A DNA stretch of 64,000 bases from NCBI RefSeq assembly GCF_021277265.1, contig NZ_JAJSOH010000002.1, positions 62,001 through 126,000 of the forward strand, read 5' to 3'. The notes beneath the pieces are model-generated. The model worked only from the letters and a program-made list of their open reading frames with translations. It had not been told where the DNA came from and did no database searches. The translations under genes were made by a program, and so were the position numbers. Shown in pieces: positions 51,987 to 61,139 of this stretch (position 1 is the first letter of the stretch; each line of letters begins with the position of its first letter). The DNA is from Kineosporia rhizophila. GTDB lineage: Bacteria; Actinomycetota; Actinomycetes; Actinomycetales; Kineosporiaceae.

Positions 51987-52817
51987 TCAGAGCGTGGCTT
52001 TGGCATAGGCGGCCGGGGTGGACCCGATCGCCGCGCTGAAGTCCCGGACGAGGTGGGCCTGGTCGCTGTAGCCGAGATCGGCGGCGATCCGGGCCCACTT
52101 CACGTTCTCCCCCCGGCGGGCGGACTCGGCCGCGTCGAGCAGGCGGTAGCGGCGCAGCACCCAGGTCGGGGAGACCCCCGCGTACTCGGCGAACATCCGT
52201 TGCAGGGTGCGCACACTCGTCCCGGCCTCGGTGGCCAGCTGTTCCACTCGGCGCAGGGTGCGGTCGGTCTCGGCCAGCCTGGCCACCGCCGCGACCTCGC
52301 GGGCGGGCTCGACACGGTGCTCCTGGACCGCTGCTTCGAGCGCCCGCCGTAACACGGCGACCTTGGCGACTTCGTCGTCGGTCGCCTCGATCTGCGTGAC
52401 GAGACTCTGGTCATCGGTGCCGATGGCCTGGCCCAGGGGGACGACGCGGTCGTTGTACCGGCCGGCGGGCCCGTCGAGGAAGGCCCCCAGGCCGCCGGGC
52501 GTGGTCATTGCGGCGACGCAGATCCCGGTGCCGGCCAGGCGGCGGCTGGAACGTTGCTGCAGAACGCCTTCCAGTTCGGCCTTCGTGACGCCGTTCGGTT
52601 CTTCGGGACTGACGTAGAGGTTGGCGCAGGGGTGGGTGAGCAGTTCCTGGGTGTGGACGGTGTTCGCCGGGAGCGACCAGGAGGCCACCCAGAACCAGGC
52701 GATCAGACCCTCGAGCGCCGTTCCGGCCGGGTAGCGGTCGAGGCGGGTGTGACGCCGCAGAGCCTCGGGGCCGATGATGCCTCTGCTGTCCTCGGTGACG
52801 GGTTTCGGGCCCTCCAT
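51987..52817 (-). CDS. AraC-family transcriptional regulator
   Basis: 276 aa from the ATG at 52817 (AAGG upstream); longer frames are unlikely. The N-terminal ~160 residues are a ligand/sensor domain of the kind often joined to AraC HTH (ILE...LIAWFWVASWSLPA, THPCANLYVS, VAAMTTPGG). The C-terminal double helix-turn-helix is visible (TLRRVEQLATEAGTSVRTLQRMFAEYAGVSPTWVLRRYRLLDAA and IAADLGYSDQAHLVRDFSAAIGSTPAAYA). It is divergent from the TIGR03086 gene and probably controls it. It ends 3 nt after cobN, convergent. Confidence 0.88.
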   Translation of the reverse strand: MEGPKPVTEDSRGIIGPEALRRHTRLDRYPAGTALEGLIAWFWVASWSLPANTVHTQELLTHPCANLYVSPEEPNGVTKAELEGVLQQRSSRRLAGTGICVAAMTTPGGLGAFLDGPAGRYNDRVVPLGQAIGTDDQSLVTQIEATDDEVAKVAVLRRALEAAVQEHRVEPAREVAAVARLAETDRTLRRVEQLATEAGTSVRTLQRMFAEYAGVSPTWVLRRYRLLDAAESARRGENVKWARIAADLGYSDQAHLVRDFSAAIGSTPAAYAKATL

Positions 52818-52893
52818 GACGGTGACCTTACTGCGGGTGCCGGTGTCGCGGTTCTTCAAGAAACTGTCGTACCTCACCCCTAGTTTGATTGTC

Positions 52894-53496
52894 ATGACGA
52901 ATTCGTCGCCCGCAGGGCTGCATCTGCCGATCGTCCTGGACCAACTCGCCGACCTGCTCGCCCAGGTGAAACCCGAGCAGTACTCGGCGCCGACACCGTG
53001 CCCCGAGTTCGACGTGTCCAAGTTGCGCAGCCACATCCTGGGCTGGGCGCTGTTCTTCGGCGCAGTGTTCGAGCGGCCGCAGGGCACCGACGAGCGGCCT
53101 GACGTCGAGGGCTACCAGGCCCCACAGAGCCCGGCCGAGGCGGCCGAGGTGATGCGCGGGGCCCGCCGTCAGATCAGCGCCGGGGTCGACGCCGGGGTGG
53201 CCGACGAGCAGGTGGTCATGTTCGGCGGGCCGCTGCCCGGTTCGGCCGGGCTGGGCATGTGCCTGGGCGAGTACCTGGTGCACGGGCACGACCTGGCCCA
53301 GGCCACCGGCCTGCCCTGGAACCCGCCGGCCGAGGCGGTGGCGGCCGCCCTGGCGTTCATGCCGAAGATGCTCACCGACGAGTACCGCGGGCCGGACAAG
53401 AGCTTCGGCTACCAGGTCGAGGTGCCGGGCACCGCCTCCGACCTGGAGAAGCTGGTGGCATTCACCGGGCGCGACCCGTACTGGCAGGCAGCCTGA
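52894..53496 (+). CDS. TIGR03086-family (DinB-like, mycothiol-linked) protein
   Basis: 200 aa from the ATG at 52894, with no good ribosome site (possibly leaderless). Family traits are LPIVLDQLADLLAQVKPEQYSAPTPCPEFDVSKLRSHILGW with the metal-binding His, GLGMCLGEYLVHGHDLAQATG with the HxxxH-like second ligands, and GPDKSFGYQVEVPGTASDLEKLVAFTGRDP. Related proteins are mycothiol-dependent isomerases; most members have no known substrate. The paired AraC gene suggests inducible expression. Confidence 0.88.
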   Translation: MTNSSPAGLHLPIVLDQLADLLAQVKPEQYSAPTPCPEFDVSKLRSHILGWALFFGAVFERPQGTDERPDVEGYQAPQSPAEAAEVMRGARRQISAGVDAGVADEQVVMFGGPLPGSAGLGMCLGEYLVHGHDLAQATGLPWNPPAEAVAAALAFMPKMLTDEYRGPDKSFGYQVEVPGTASDLEKLVAFTGRDPYWQAA

Positions 53497-54670
53497 GCAG
53501 CCGCCCCCGGGCGAAGTGCAGCAGTACCGGCGGCGCCAGGCGGGCCGGGATCACGCCGTCGCCCAGGCCCAGGTCGATCAGGCGGTGCAGGGTCTCCGGC
53601 CGGGCCTGGGCTGCGGCGACGGCGGCGTCCACGGCTCCCGGGTGGGCGGAGAGGCGGGCGAGCCAGCTGGTGTGGCGTAGGTGCCGGCCCAGCTCGGCCC
53701 GCAGGGCCTCGCGGTAGGCCCGGCCGGGGTTCGCCCTGGTCGGCTCGGTGGTCGCCGTTCGTTCGCGCGCGGCGGCCCGCGCGGCCTCCTGCCCGGCCAG
53801 GCGGCCCGAGCGCACGGCGTAGAAGATGCCCTCACCGGTCAGCGGGTTGATCAGCGAGGCCGCGTCACCGGCCAGCAGCACCCGGCCGTCGGGCTGCCGC
53901 GGACGCCAGGTGGCCAGCGGCAGGTGGTGGGCCCGCAGCCGTTCGGCGGGCCGGCCGGGGAGCAGCCGCGTCAGCTCCTCCTCGAGCTGGCGACGGGAGC
54001 GCAGGGCCGAGCGCAGGCGTCCGTACCCGATGTTCGCCGTCCCGCTGCCGTCGACCAGTGGGAACGACCAGGCGTAGGCCGGCCAGGCGTCGTCCTGCAT
54101 GACGATGGACTGGGCCGGGTCCAGGTGGTCGGCCGGGTGTTCGGGTGCATAACCCCGGATCGCCACGGCCATGTGCTGGTCGGGGTTGCGCGGGATGTTC
54201 AGGGCCCGTCGCAGCGTGGAGTTCGCCCCGTCGGCGATCACCAGAGTCTTTCCGGCGTGCTCGTTGTCGACCCGGACATGGGTGCGGTGCTGCTCCAGCG
54301 TCCTGGCCCGGTGTCTGACCAGCGTGACGCCCGCAGCCTGGGCCGCCGCCACCAGCCGCGCGTCGAACACGGCCCGCGGGATCACGTACATCGGCTCCGG
54401 CGCCCGGGCCTTCAGCTGCAGGCCGCCGGGTGAGCGCAGGTCGAGCGTGTGGATCGGGCCGTAGCCCTCGGCCAGGCCGGTGACCCCGAGCCGTCGCAGT
54501 TCCGCCAGGGCGTGCGGGGCGATGCCGTCACCGCACACCTTGTCGCGGGGGAAGTCGGCCAGATCGAGCAGACGGACGTCTGCGGCCGGGTCGGTCTGCC
54601 GGGCCGCCAGGGCGGCGCTGGCCCCTGCGGGACCGGCGCCGACCACCAGAACGTCGGCCACTTCGCTCAT
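53462..54670 (-). CDS. Geranylgeranyl-reductase-like FAD-dependent oxidoreductase
   Basis: 402 aa. The FAD-binding motif is DVLVVGAGPAGASAALAARQ, with CGDGIAPHALAELRRLG characteristic of the GGR/FixC group, then AWSFPLVDGSGTANIGYGRL and VLLAGDAASLINPLTGEGIFYAVRSGRLAG. Members reduce isoprenoid chains (menaquinone, lipids) or unknown substrates. It overlaps the TIGR03086 gene by 35 nt convergently. Upstream is the cobA/cysG gene 21 nt away on the same strand, so it may be read through from the cob unit, though it has no place in corrin synthesis. Confidence 0.88.
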   Translation of the reverse strand: MSEVADVLVVGAGPAGASAALAARQTDPAADVRLLDLADFPRDKVCGDGIAPHALAELRRLGVTGLAEGYGPIHTLDLRSPGGLQLKARAPEPMYVIPRAVFDARLVAAAQAAGVTLVRHRARTLEQHRTHVRVDNEHAGKTLVIADGANSTLRRALNIPRNPDQHMAVAIRGYAPEHPADHLDPAQSIVMQDDAWPAYAWSFPLVDGSGTANIGYGRLRSALRSRRQLEEELTRLLPGRPAERLRAHHLPLATWRPRQPDGRVLLAGDAASLINPLTGEGIFYAVRSGRLAGQEAARAAARERTATTEPTRANPGRAYREALRAELGRHLRHTSWLARLSAHPGAVDAAVAAAQARPETLHRLIDLGLGDGVIPARLAPPVLLHFARGRLLRLPASTGRAR

Positions 54671-54691
54671 CCCTGAGCCTCCCCCGTACGG

Positions 54692-55978
54692 CTACTGCGG
54701 CCTGCGGTTCACCACTTCCCCGATCACGATGATCGCCGGTGGGCGGATGTTCGCCTGCTGAGCCAGCGCACCGATCTCGGCCAGGCTGGAGACGGTGACC
54801 TGCTCGGCGGGCATCGAGCCGTCCTGGATCACCGCGACCCCGGTGCTGCCGTCGCGGCCGTGGGCCATCAGCGTCTCGGCGATGGCAGGCAGGTTGGCCA
54901 CGCCCATCAGCACCACGATCGTGCCGTGCAGGCGGGCCAGGGCCGTCCAGTCGATCAGCGAGTCGGGGTTGTCGGGCGGCAGGTGCCCGGAGACGATCAC
55001 CGCCTCGTGCGCCACCCCCCGGTGGGTGAGCGGGATCCCGGCCAGGCCGGGCACCGAGATGGCGCTGCTCAGGCCGGGGACCACCTGCACCGGTACGCCG
55101 GCCGCCAGGCAGGCCTCGAGCTCCTCGGAACCGCGGCCGAACACGTACGGGTCGCCGCCCTTGAGCCGGACCACGAACTTGCCGGCCAGGGCGTGCTCGA
55201 CCAGGGCCGCGTTGATCGCCTCCTGCGACATCGACCGCCCGCGGGGCAGCTTGGTCGCGTCGATCAGCTCGACCTCGGGGCTGAGCTCGGGCAGCAGGCT
55301 GCGCGGCCCGAGCCGGTCGACCACCACCACGTCGGCCTGGCCGAGCAGCCGGCGCCCGCGCACGGTGATCAGGTCGGGGTCGCCGGGGCCACCGCCGACC
55401 AGGGCCACCCCGGGAAGCTTCTGCGGGGCCATGTCGGCCCGGGTCTGCTCGCCGCGCGCCTGCTTGCGCCGGGCCAGCAGCTCGTCGCCCGCGCCGGAAC
55501 GCAGCCACTCCAGCAGGCCGTCGCGGACCACGGCGGCGCGGATCGGGTCGGCGCCGTGCTCGGAACCGGGGCCGATCGACTCGCTGGCCACCGCCACGCG
55601 CAGACCTCGCCACTCACCGCTGGCGGGGGTGGAGGCGGTGCCGGAGGCACCCCGGTCGGCGCGCACGCAGAACACCCGGCGCTGCTCGGCCTCTTCGGCC
55701 ACCGCCGCGTTGACCTCGGGCTGGTCGGTGAGGGCGAGGACGTACCAGGCGCCCTCGAGGTCGTGCGGCTGGTAGCTGCGCCGGTGCCAGGTGAGCTCAC
55801 CGGCCTCGGCCATGCCCTCGATGGCGGGGGTGACCTCGGGGGCGACCAGCACGATCTGTGCCCCGACGTCGAGCAGGGGCGGCAACCGGCGCTGGGCGAC
55901 GGTTCCCCCGCCGACCACGACCACTCGGCGACCGGTCAGATCGAGCCCGGCGATGTACGGCCTGTCCACTTGCGGCAT
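54692..55978 (-). CDS. cobA: Uroporphyrinogen-III C-methyltransferase / precorrin-2 dehydrogenase fusion
   Basis: 428 aa. The N-terminal ~155 residues are a Met8/SirC-like NAD-binding dehydrogenase (LDLTGRRVVVVGGGTVAQRRLPPL). The C-terminal ~240 are a SAM-dependent tetrapyrrole methylase (VALVGGGPGDPDLITVRG, VVVDRLGPRSLL, VVRLKGGDPYVFGRGSEE, VPVQVVPGLSSAISVPGLAGIPLTHRGVA, TIVVLMGVANL). Methylation at C2 and C7 gives precorrin-2, which can go to cobalamin or, via the dehydrogenase, to siroheme. CysG is an alternative name. The start is the ATG at 55978, 4 nt after cobT. Confidence 0.94.
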   Translation of the reverse strand: MPQVDRPYIAGLDLTGRRVVVVGGGTVAQRRLPPLLDVGAQIVLVAPEVTPAIEGMAEAGELTWHRRSYQPHDLEGAWYVLALTDQPEVNAAVAEEAEQRRVFCVRADRGASGTASTPASGEWRGLRVAVASESIGPGSEHGADPIRAAVVRDGLLEWLRSGAGDELLARRKQARGEQTRADMAPQKLPGVALVGGGPGDPDLITVRGRRLLGQADVVVVDRLGPRSLLPELSPEVELIDATKLPRGRSMSQEAINAALVEHALAGKFVVRLKGGDPYVFGRGSEELEACLAAGVPVQVVPGLSSAISVPGLAGIPLTHRGVAHEAVIVSGHLPPDNPDSLIDWTALARLHGTIVVLMGVANLPAIAETLMAHGRDGSTGVAVIQDGSMPAEQVTVSSLAEIGALAQQANIRPPAIIVIGEVVNRRPQ

Positions 55979-55982
55979 TGTC

Positions 55983-57155
55983 TCAGGAACTCTTCTCGGT
56001 GACGCCGGCTGTGTCGAACGTCGCCATCTCACGCAGCACGGCGACAGCCGATCGGACCAACGGCAGGGCCAGCACCGCTCCGCTGCCCTCGCCCAGGCGC
56101 AGTTCGAGGTCCACCAGCGGGGTCAGGCCGAGGTGGCCGAGGGCCACGGCGTGCCCGGGCTCGGCCGAGCGGTGACCGGCCAGGCAGGCGTCCACGGCGG
56201 CGGGGGCAAGGGCGACGGCGACCAGGGCGGCGGCGCCGGCGATGACCCCGTCCAGAACGATCGGGACGCGGTGGGCAGCGGCGCCGAGCACGAAGCCGGC
56301 GATCTGTGCGTGCTCCAGGCCGCCGACCGAGGCCAGGATGTCGATCGGGTCCTGCGGATGGGTCTCGTTCTCGGCCGTGCGACGGGCCAGGGCGACCCGG
56401 ACCACGCCGATCTTGTGCCGGTGGGCCTCGTCGTCGATCCCCGTGCCCCGGCCGGTGACGTCGGCCGGGTCGGTGCCGGTGAAGGCGGCGATCAGGGCGG
56501 CCGAGGCGGTGGTGTTGGCGATGCCCATGTCCCCGGCCACCAGGCAGCGGTGGCCGGCCTCGGCCAGCTGCCCGGCGATCTCGATACCGCTGGCCAGGCC
56601 CTGGACGGCCTGCTCCCGAGTCATCGCCGGGCGCACCGAGATGTCGTCGCTGCCCCGCCGGACCGCACGCTCGAGGAGGCGGGGCTGCTCGGGGGTGAGG
56701 TTGCGGGCGTCGGCCACCAGGGCCCCGTCGGGAATGGGCAGCGGGGTGACCACGCCCGCGTCGACCACCACCACCGTGGCGCCGGTCTGCCGGGCGAGCA
56801 CGTTGACGGCGGCGCCACCGGCCAGGAAGTTGGCCACCATCTGGGCGGTGACCTCCTGCGGCCAGGGGCTGACGCCCTGGGCGTGCACGCCGTGGTCGGC
56901 GGCGAACACGGCGACGGCCGCGGGGCTGGGGTCGGGCGGCGGGCAGGTGCCGGCCAGGCCGGACAGGCGGATCGAGACGTCCTCGAGCACGCCGAGGGCG
57001 CCGGCGGGCTTGGTCAGGCGGGCCTGCCGGTCCCGGGCCGCCTCCAGGGCCTGCGGATCGGCCGGGGTGATCGCGGCGAGGGTGGCCTCGAGCAGGGCCC
57101 GGCCCTGCGCCTGGCCCGGCTCTTGGCCGTGTCCTTGGCCCTGGTCGGCTGTCAT
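55983..57155 (-). CDS. cobT: Nicotinate-nucleotide--dimethylbenzimidazole phosphoribosyltransferase
   Basis: 390 aa from the ATG at 57155 with AGGAG upstream. It makes alpha-ribazole phosphate for the lower ligand. Conserved motifs are RLTKPAGALGVLEDVSIRLSG, VFAADHGVHAQGVSPWPQEVT, GGAAVNVLARQTGA, DMGIANTTASAAL and GRGTGIDDEAHRHK, and the catalytic Glu is in RLGEGSGAVLALPLV. The first ~20 residues are a Gln/Gly-rich addition (DQGQGHGQEPGQAQG). It is followed directly by cobA. Confidence 0.96.
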   Translation of the reverse strand: MTADQGQGHGQEPGQAQGRALLEATLAAITPADPQALEAARDRQARLTKPAGALGVLEDVSIRLSGLAGTCPPPDPSPAAVAVFAADHGVHAQGVSPWPQEVTAQMVANFLAGGAAVNVLARQTGATVVVVDAGVVTPLPIPDGALVADARNLTPEQPRLLERAVRRGSDDISVRPAMTREQAVQGLASGIEIAGQLAEAGHRCLVAGDMGIANTTASAALIAAFTGTDPADVTGRGTGIDDEAHRHKIGVVRVALARRTAENETHPQDPIDILASVGGLEHAQIAGFVLGAAAHRVPIVLDGVIAGAAALVAVALAPAAVDACLAGHRSAEPGHAVALGHLGLTPLVDLELRLGEGSGAVLALPLVRSAVAVLREMATFDTAGVTEKSS

Positions 57156-57235
57156 GTGGTGCTCCTGGCGGTGTCGGGGCGGAAGGACGGCTGTTCGGCC
57201 GCTCCCGCCGGTCGTGCGATGTCCTGACAGCATTC

Positions 57236-57266
57236 GGCGCCCGGGCAGCGATTCTGCCTGGGCGCC
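57236..57266 (-). terminator. Hairpin terminator after the CobE-CobC gene
   Basis: GGCGCCCGGGCAG (57236-57248) pairs with CTGCCTGGGCGCC (57254-57266) with one mismatch around a 5-nt loop. It lies ~105 bp downstream of the CobE-CobC fusion and before cobT, in the minus-strand direction. Confidence 0.7.
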
Positions 57267-57371
57267 GGTGCGGGCCGCTGCCCCCTCAGGAGTCTGGTCA
57301 GCCGCTGTGGATGTCTCTGCCCAGCACGGTCTGGCTCTGCTGAGCCGGACCGTCCTGAGCAGGCGGAGTGG

Positions 57372-59000
57372 CTACCCGTGCACGGCCCGGTTCAGGGCCA
57401 CGGCGAACTGCTGCGACGTGGACCGGTCGCGCACGGCCACCCGCATCCAGCCCGAACCCAGGCCGGGGAAGGTGTCGGCCCGGCGCACGGCCCAGCCCGC
57501 CTCACGCAGGCGCTGGTGCACGCCCGCCGGGTCCGGGCCGCCCGCACGCAGCAGCACGAAGGGCGCCGAGGCCGGGCCCTGCACCTCCACGTCCGGCACC
57601 TGGGCCAGGGCGCGCACCAGGTGCTCACGGTCTTCGGCCTGGTGCGCGGCGAAGGTCTGCGCCTCGGCCAGGGCCTCCGGCGTGGTGACCGCGGTGGCCG
57701 CCTCCACCGCCAGCGAGTTCACCGCCCACAGCGACTGCGTCGCCGCGCAGGCCCGCAGCAGCTCGGGAGCGCCCAGCAGGTACCCCACCCGCAGACCGGC
57801 CAGGCCCCAGCTCTTGGTGAGGCTGCGCACGACCACCAGGCCGGGCACGTCCGGCGCGGGCCGCTGCGGGCTGCCGGCCAGCGACTGCGACTCCCCCGGG
57901 ACCGCGTCCATGAAGGCCTCGTCGACCACCAGCACCCGGCCCGGCCGGGACAGCGCGATCAGCGTCTCGGCCGGGTGCAGCACCGACGTGGGGTTGGTCG
58001 GGTTGCCCACCATGACCAGGTCGGCGTCATCGGGCACCAGGCCCGGGTCGATCCGGAAGGGCGGGGCGAGCACCACCCGCTGCACCTCGTGCCCGGCGGC
58101 CAGCAAAGCGGCCTCCGGCTCGGTGAACTGCGGGTGGATCACCACGGCGCGGTGCGGGGCCAGCGCCCGGGCCAGCAGAACGAAGGCCTCGGCGCCGCCG
58201 GAGGTCAGCAGCACCTGGTCGGCCGGACGGCCGTGCCGGGCCGCGATCGCCTCGGTGGCGGCCCGCGGGTCGGGATAGGCGGCCAGGTCGGTGACCGCGT
58301 CGCGCAGGCGCTGCTGCAGCCACTCGGGCGCGGAGCCACGCACGTTCACGGCCAGATCGACCAGACCGGGCGCCACTTCGGCGTCTCCGTGGTGCCCCAG
58401 GTCCTCGGCGATGTACGCCTCGTCGTAGGTCTGTTCGTAGACCCGGGCCTCGGTGCCCACGCCGTGCGCGCTCTGGGCAGCCCAGCCGTGCTGCTGCGGG
58501 GGGACGGCCCTGGTCATCCGGCCGACCGCGACCGTGACCCCGCGGTAGGTGTGCTTGGGGCCGATCAGCTCGGCGTCGGAGGCGAGCACCGCCGCCTCGG
58601 CGACCGAGGGAACCCCGGCCAGCCGCTCGGTGGTGGCCGACGGGTTGGGCACGTTCTGCCCGGCCAGGACGTCGGCGGGCAGGAACCGCAGCGGGATGTT
58701 GAGCATGTCGGCCAGCTCGAGGAGGGCCTCCTCGCTCTGCTTGGCGTCGACCGTGGCGATCGCGATCACGTCGCGGGCCCGGACCCCGGAGCTGGACAGG
58801 GCCTGGCCGATCGCCATCCGCACGTCGCGGATGCCGACCCCCCGGCGTGAGCCGATGCCCACGACGATCTGGTCGCCGGTGCCCTGCAGGCCCAGCTGGA
58901 GGGCACCGGTGATCGGCCCGATCTCGTTGTAGCGGTCGCGGATCTCCTCGGGACTGCGCCCGTCGGTCGAGCCGGTGTCGGAGGCTGCGGTGGTCGACAT
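57372..59000 (-). CDS. cobC: CobE/CbiG-C domain fused to a CobC-type PLP aminotransferase/decarboxylase
   Basis: 542 aa. Residues ~45-170 match the CobE/CbiG C-terminal domain (QIVVGIGSRRGVGIRDVRMAI, VIAIATVDAKQSEEALLELA, LGFLPADVLAGQNVPNPS-like FLPADVLAGQNVPNPS). Residues ~205-540 are a fold-type I PLP enzyme related to L-threonine-phosphate decarboxylase (LTSGGAEAFVLLARAL, VVGNPTNPTS, RVLVVDEAFMD, and PLP-Lys in VVRSLTKSWGLAGLRVGYLLG). The latter would give (R)-1-amino-2-propanol phosphate for the nucleotide loop. The CobE role is less clear and may involve handling of a precorrin. The ATG overlaps the cbiA stop by one base (TGATG). Confidence 0.9.
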   Translation of the reverse strand: MSTTAASDTGSTDGRSPEEIRDRYNEIGPITGALQLGLQGTGDQIVVGIGSRRGVGIRDVRMAIGQALSSSGVRARDVIAIATVDAKQSEEALLELADMLNIPLRFLPADVLAGQNVPNPSATTERLAGVPSVAEAAVLASDAELIGPKHTYRGVTVAVGRMTRAVPPQQHGWAAQSAHGVGTEARVYEQTYDEAYIAEDLGHHGDAEVAPGLVDLAVNVRGSAPEWLQQRLRDAVTDLAAYPDPRAATEAIAARHGRPADQVLLTSGGAEAFVLLARALAPHRAVVIHPQFTEPEAALLAAGHEVQRVVLAPPFRIDPGLVPDDADLVMVGNPTNPTSVLHPAETLIALSRPGRVLVVDEAFMDAVPGESQSLAGSPQRPAPDVPGLVVVRSLTKSWGLAGLRVGYLLGAPELLRACAATQSLWAVNSLAVEAATAVTTPEALAEAQTFAAHQAEDREHLVRALAQVPDVEVQGPASAPFVLLRAGGPDPAGVHQRLREAGWAVRRADTFPGLGSGWMRVAVRDRSTSQQFAVALNRAVHG

Positions 59001-60448
59001 CAGGCTTTGACCTCTCTTCCTCTACCGGTGGCACCGGTCGAGCTGTGGACGACGTCGCCGGTCAGGGCGTTCACGCGGGCTGCCTCGGTCAGGCGCAGCG
59101 CGGCGCCCGGCATCGAGGCCCAGTGCAGATGGAGGTAGGAGGCATGGACAGCACCTTGGACGAATCCCTCCCGGTGCCGGCTCCCGTCCGGAGCCGTCCA
59201 TTCCCAGGCCGGTGTGACACCCGTGCCCGGACGACAGGCCGTCCGGTGGAACTCGTGGCCACGCACCGTTGCGCCGGCGGTGGCGAGGACGGAGTCACTC
59301 ATCGCAGTCGCCTCTCTGTATCCCAGGGTGAGCCGGCCGGTCATGTTCGCCTCCGTGTCCAGCACACCGCACATCTCCCGATCATCGAGAGAGCGTGCCA
59401 GGTAGAGCAAACCCGCGCACTCCGCCACGATGGGCACATTCACCTTTGCCCGTTCGGCCACGGCAATTCTTAACGGACGGTTGGCCGACAGCTCCTCTGC
59501 GTAGATCTCGGGGAAGCCTCCGCCGATCACCAGCCCGCTGGTGCCGGCCGGCAGCGTCTCGTCGCTGCGCGGGTCGAACGTGACCACGTCCGCGCCGGCG
59601 GCGGTCAGCAGCTCGGCCGTCTCGGCGTAGGAGAAGGTGAACGCGGCACCCCCGGCCATCGCGATGACCGGCCGGAATCCGTCGGTGGGCGCGCTCTCCC
59701 GCAGGGCGGCGATCTCGCTGTCGGGGTTCCAGGCCGGGCCGGGCAGCTCCGGCGCGGAGCGGGCGAGGGCCAGCACGGCGTCCAGATCGACCGCGTCGGC
59801 AACCACCGCACCCAGCCCGCGGACCACGTCCACGGCCTCCTGCGACCGTTCCGCGGCGGGCACAAGGCCCAAATGCCGAGAGGGCGTCGCGAGTGCATCG
59901 TGCCGACGGATCGCGCCGAGCACAGGGATGCCCAGTTCCTCCAGGGCGAGGCGCAGGATCATCTCGTGCCGGTCGGAGCCGACCCGGTTCAGGACCACGC
60001 CACCGACCCGGATCCGCGGGTCGAACCCGGCGAAGCCCTTGACCAGGGCGGCGACCGAGCGGCCCATCGCGGTGCTGTCCACGACCAGGAGGACCGGGGC
60101 GTCGAGCGTCCGGGCGACGTGGGCGGTCGAGGCGAACTCGCCCCGGCCGGCCGCCCCGTCGTACAGCCCCATCACGCCCTCGATCACGGCCAGGTCGGCC
60201 GGGACGGGGGTGGCCACGGCGTGCTTGAACAGGGGGACGAGCCGCTCCTCGCCGGCCAGCCAGGGGTCGAGCGTGCGGCCCGGACGCCCGGCGGCGAGCG
60301 CGTGGTAGCCCGGATCGATGTAGTCCGGGCCCACCTTGTGCGGGCTGACGGTGAGCCCCCGGGCGGCGAAGGCCGCGAGCAGACCGGTGGCGACGCTCGT
60401 CTTGCCGTGGCCGCTGGCCGGGGCGGCCACCACGATCCGGGCGGTCAC
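59000..60448 (-). CDS. cobB: Cobyrinic/hydrogenobyrinic acid a,c-diamide synthase
   Basis: 482 aa, GTG at 60448 behind GGGGA. The ATP-binding amide synthase part carries the P-loop VAAPASGHGKTSVATGLL and HKVGPDYIDPGYH. The C-terminal glutamine amidotransferase triad is Cys344 in VAECAGLLYLAR and His in FVQGAVHASYLHLHW. Amidation at a and c precedes cobalt insertion in the aerobic route. Named cbiA in the anaerobic pathway. Stop/start overlap with the CobE-CobC gene. Confidence 0.95.
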   Translation of the reverse strand: MTARIVVAAPASGHGKTSVATGLLAAFAARGLTVSPHKVGPDYIDPGYHALAAGRPGRTLDPWLAGEERLVPLFKHAVATPVPADLAVIEGVMGLYDGAAGRGEFASTAHVARTLDAPVLLVVDSTAMGRSVAALVKGFAGFDPRIRVGGVVLNRVGSDRHEMILRLALEELGIPVLGAIRRHDALATPSRHLGLVPAAERSQEAVDVVRGLGAVVADAVDLDAVLALARSAPELPGPAWNPDSEIAALRESAPTDGFRPVIAMAGGAAFTFSYAETAELLTAAGADVVTFDPRSDETLPAGTSGLVIGGGFPEIYAEELSANRPLRIAVAERAKVNVPIVAECAGLLYLARSLDDREMCGVLDTEANMTGRLTLGYREATAMSDSVLATAGATVRGHEFHRTACRPGTGVTPAWEWTAPDGSRHREGFVQGAVHASYLHLHWASMPGAALRLTEAARVNALTGDVVHSSTGATGRGREVKA

Positions 60449-60524
60449 CGGGCGTCCCCGGGGCCGGAGCCGGTCGCAGGCACTGCCCTGGTCCGGGACG
60501 CGGGCCTACCGGGGCCGGTGGTTG

Positions 60525-61139
60525 TCACCATTCGATGCCCCGCTGGCCCTTCTGGCCCGCGTCCATCGGGTGCTTGATCTTGGTGGTCTCCATGACCAGG
60601 TCGGCCGCGTCGACCAGGTCCGGGTGCGCGTCGCGGCCGGTGATGACCACATGCTGGTGCCCGGGCCGGTCGCGCAGCGTCTCGACCACCTCGGCCACGT
60701 CCACCCAGCCCCACTTCATCGGGTAGGTGAACTCGTCGAGCACGTAGAGCCCGTGTTCCTCGGCGGCGAGCCGGCGCTGGATCTCGCGCCAGCCCTCCAG
60801 CGCGGCCTCGGCGTGTTCCTCGTCCGAGCCGGGCTTGCGCGACCACGACCAGCCCTCGCCCATCTTGGCCCAGCTGACCGGCCCGCCCTCACCGGTCTGC
60901 TCGTGCAGCCGGCCGAGCGCCCGGAACGCGTTCTCCTCGCCGACCTTCCACTTCGCCGACTTCACGAACTGGAACACGCCGATCGACCAGCCCTGGGTCC
61001 AGCCCCGCAGCGCCAGACCGAAGGCGGCGGTGGACTTTCCCTTCATCGTGCCGGTGTGCACGATGACCAGCGGACGATTGCGGCGCTGACGGGTGGTCAG
61101 ACCGTCGGTCGGGACAGCGACCGGTTTTCCCTGAGGCAT
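60525..61139 (-). CDS. cobO: Cob(I)yrinic acid a,c-diamide adenosyltransferase
   Basis: 204 aa. It transfers the 5'-deoxyadenosyl group from ATP to Co(I). P-loop-like motif GTMKGKSTAAFG (30-41), then GVFQFVKSAKWKVGEENAF, LYVLDEFTYPMKWGWVD and HVVITGRDAHPDLVDAADLV. The length is normal. The ATG overlaps the chelatase stop by one base (TGATG), so the two are coupled; cobB follows 76 nt later. Confidence 0.96.
   Translation of the reverse strand: MPQGKPVAVPTDGLTTRQRRNRPLVIVHTGTMKGKSTAAFGLALRGWTQGWSIGVFQFVKSAKWKVGEENAFRALGRLHEQTGEGGPVSWAKMGEGWSWSRKPGSDEEHAEAALEGWREIQRRLAAEEHGLYVLDEFTYPMKWGWVDVAEVVETLRDRPGHQHVVITGRDAHPDLVDAADLVMETTKIKHPMDAGQKGQRGIEW

Noticed and set aside
57156..57371. Looked for a riboswitch before cobT
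   Set aside because: Only a terminator-like hairpin (57236-57266) was found; no B12-box sequence.
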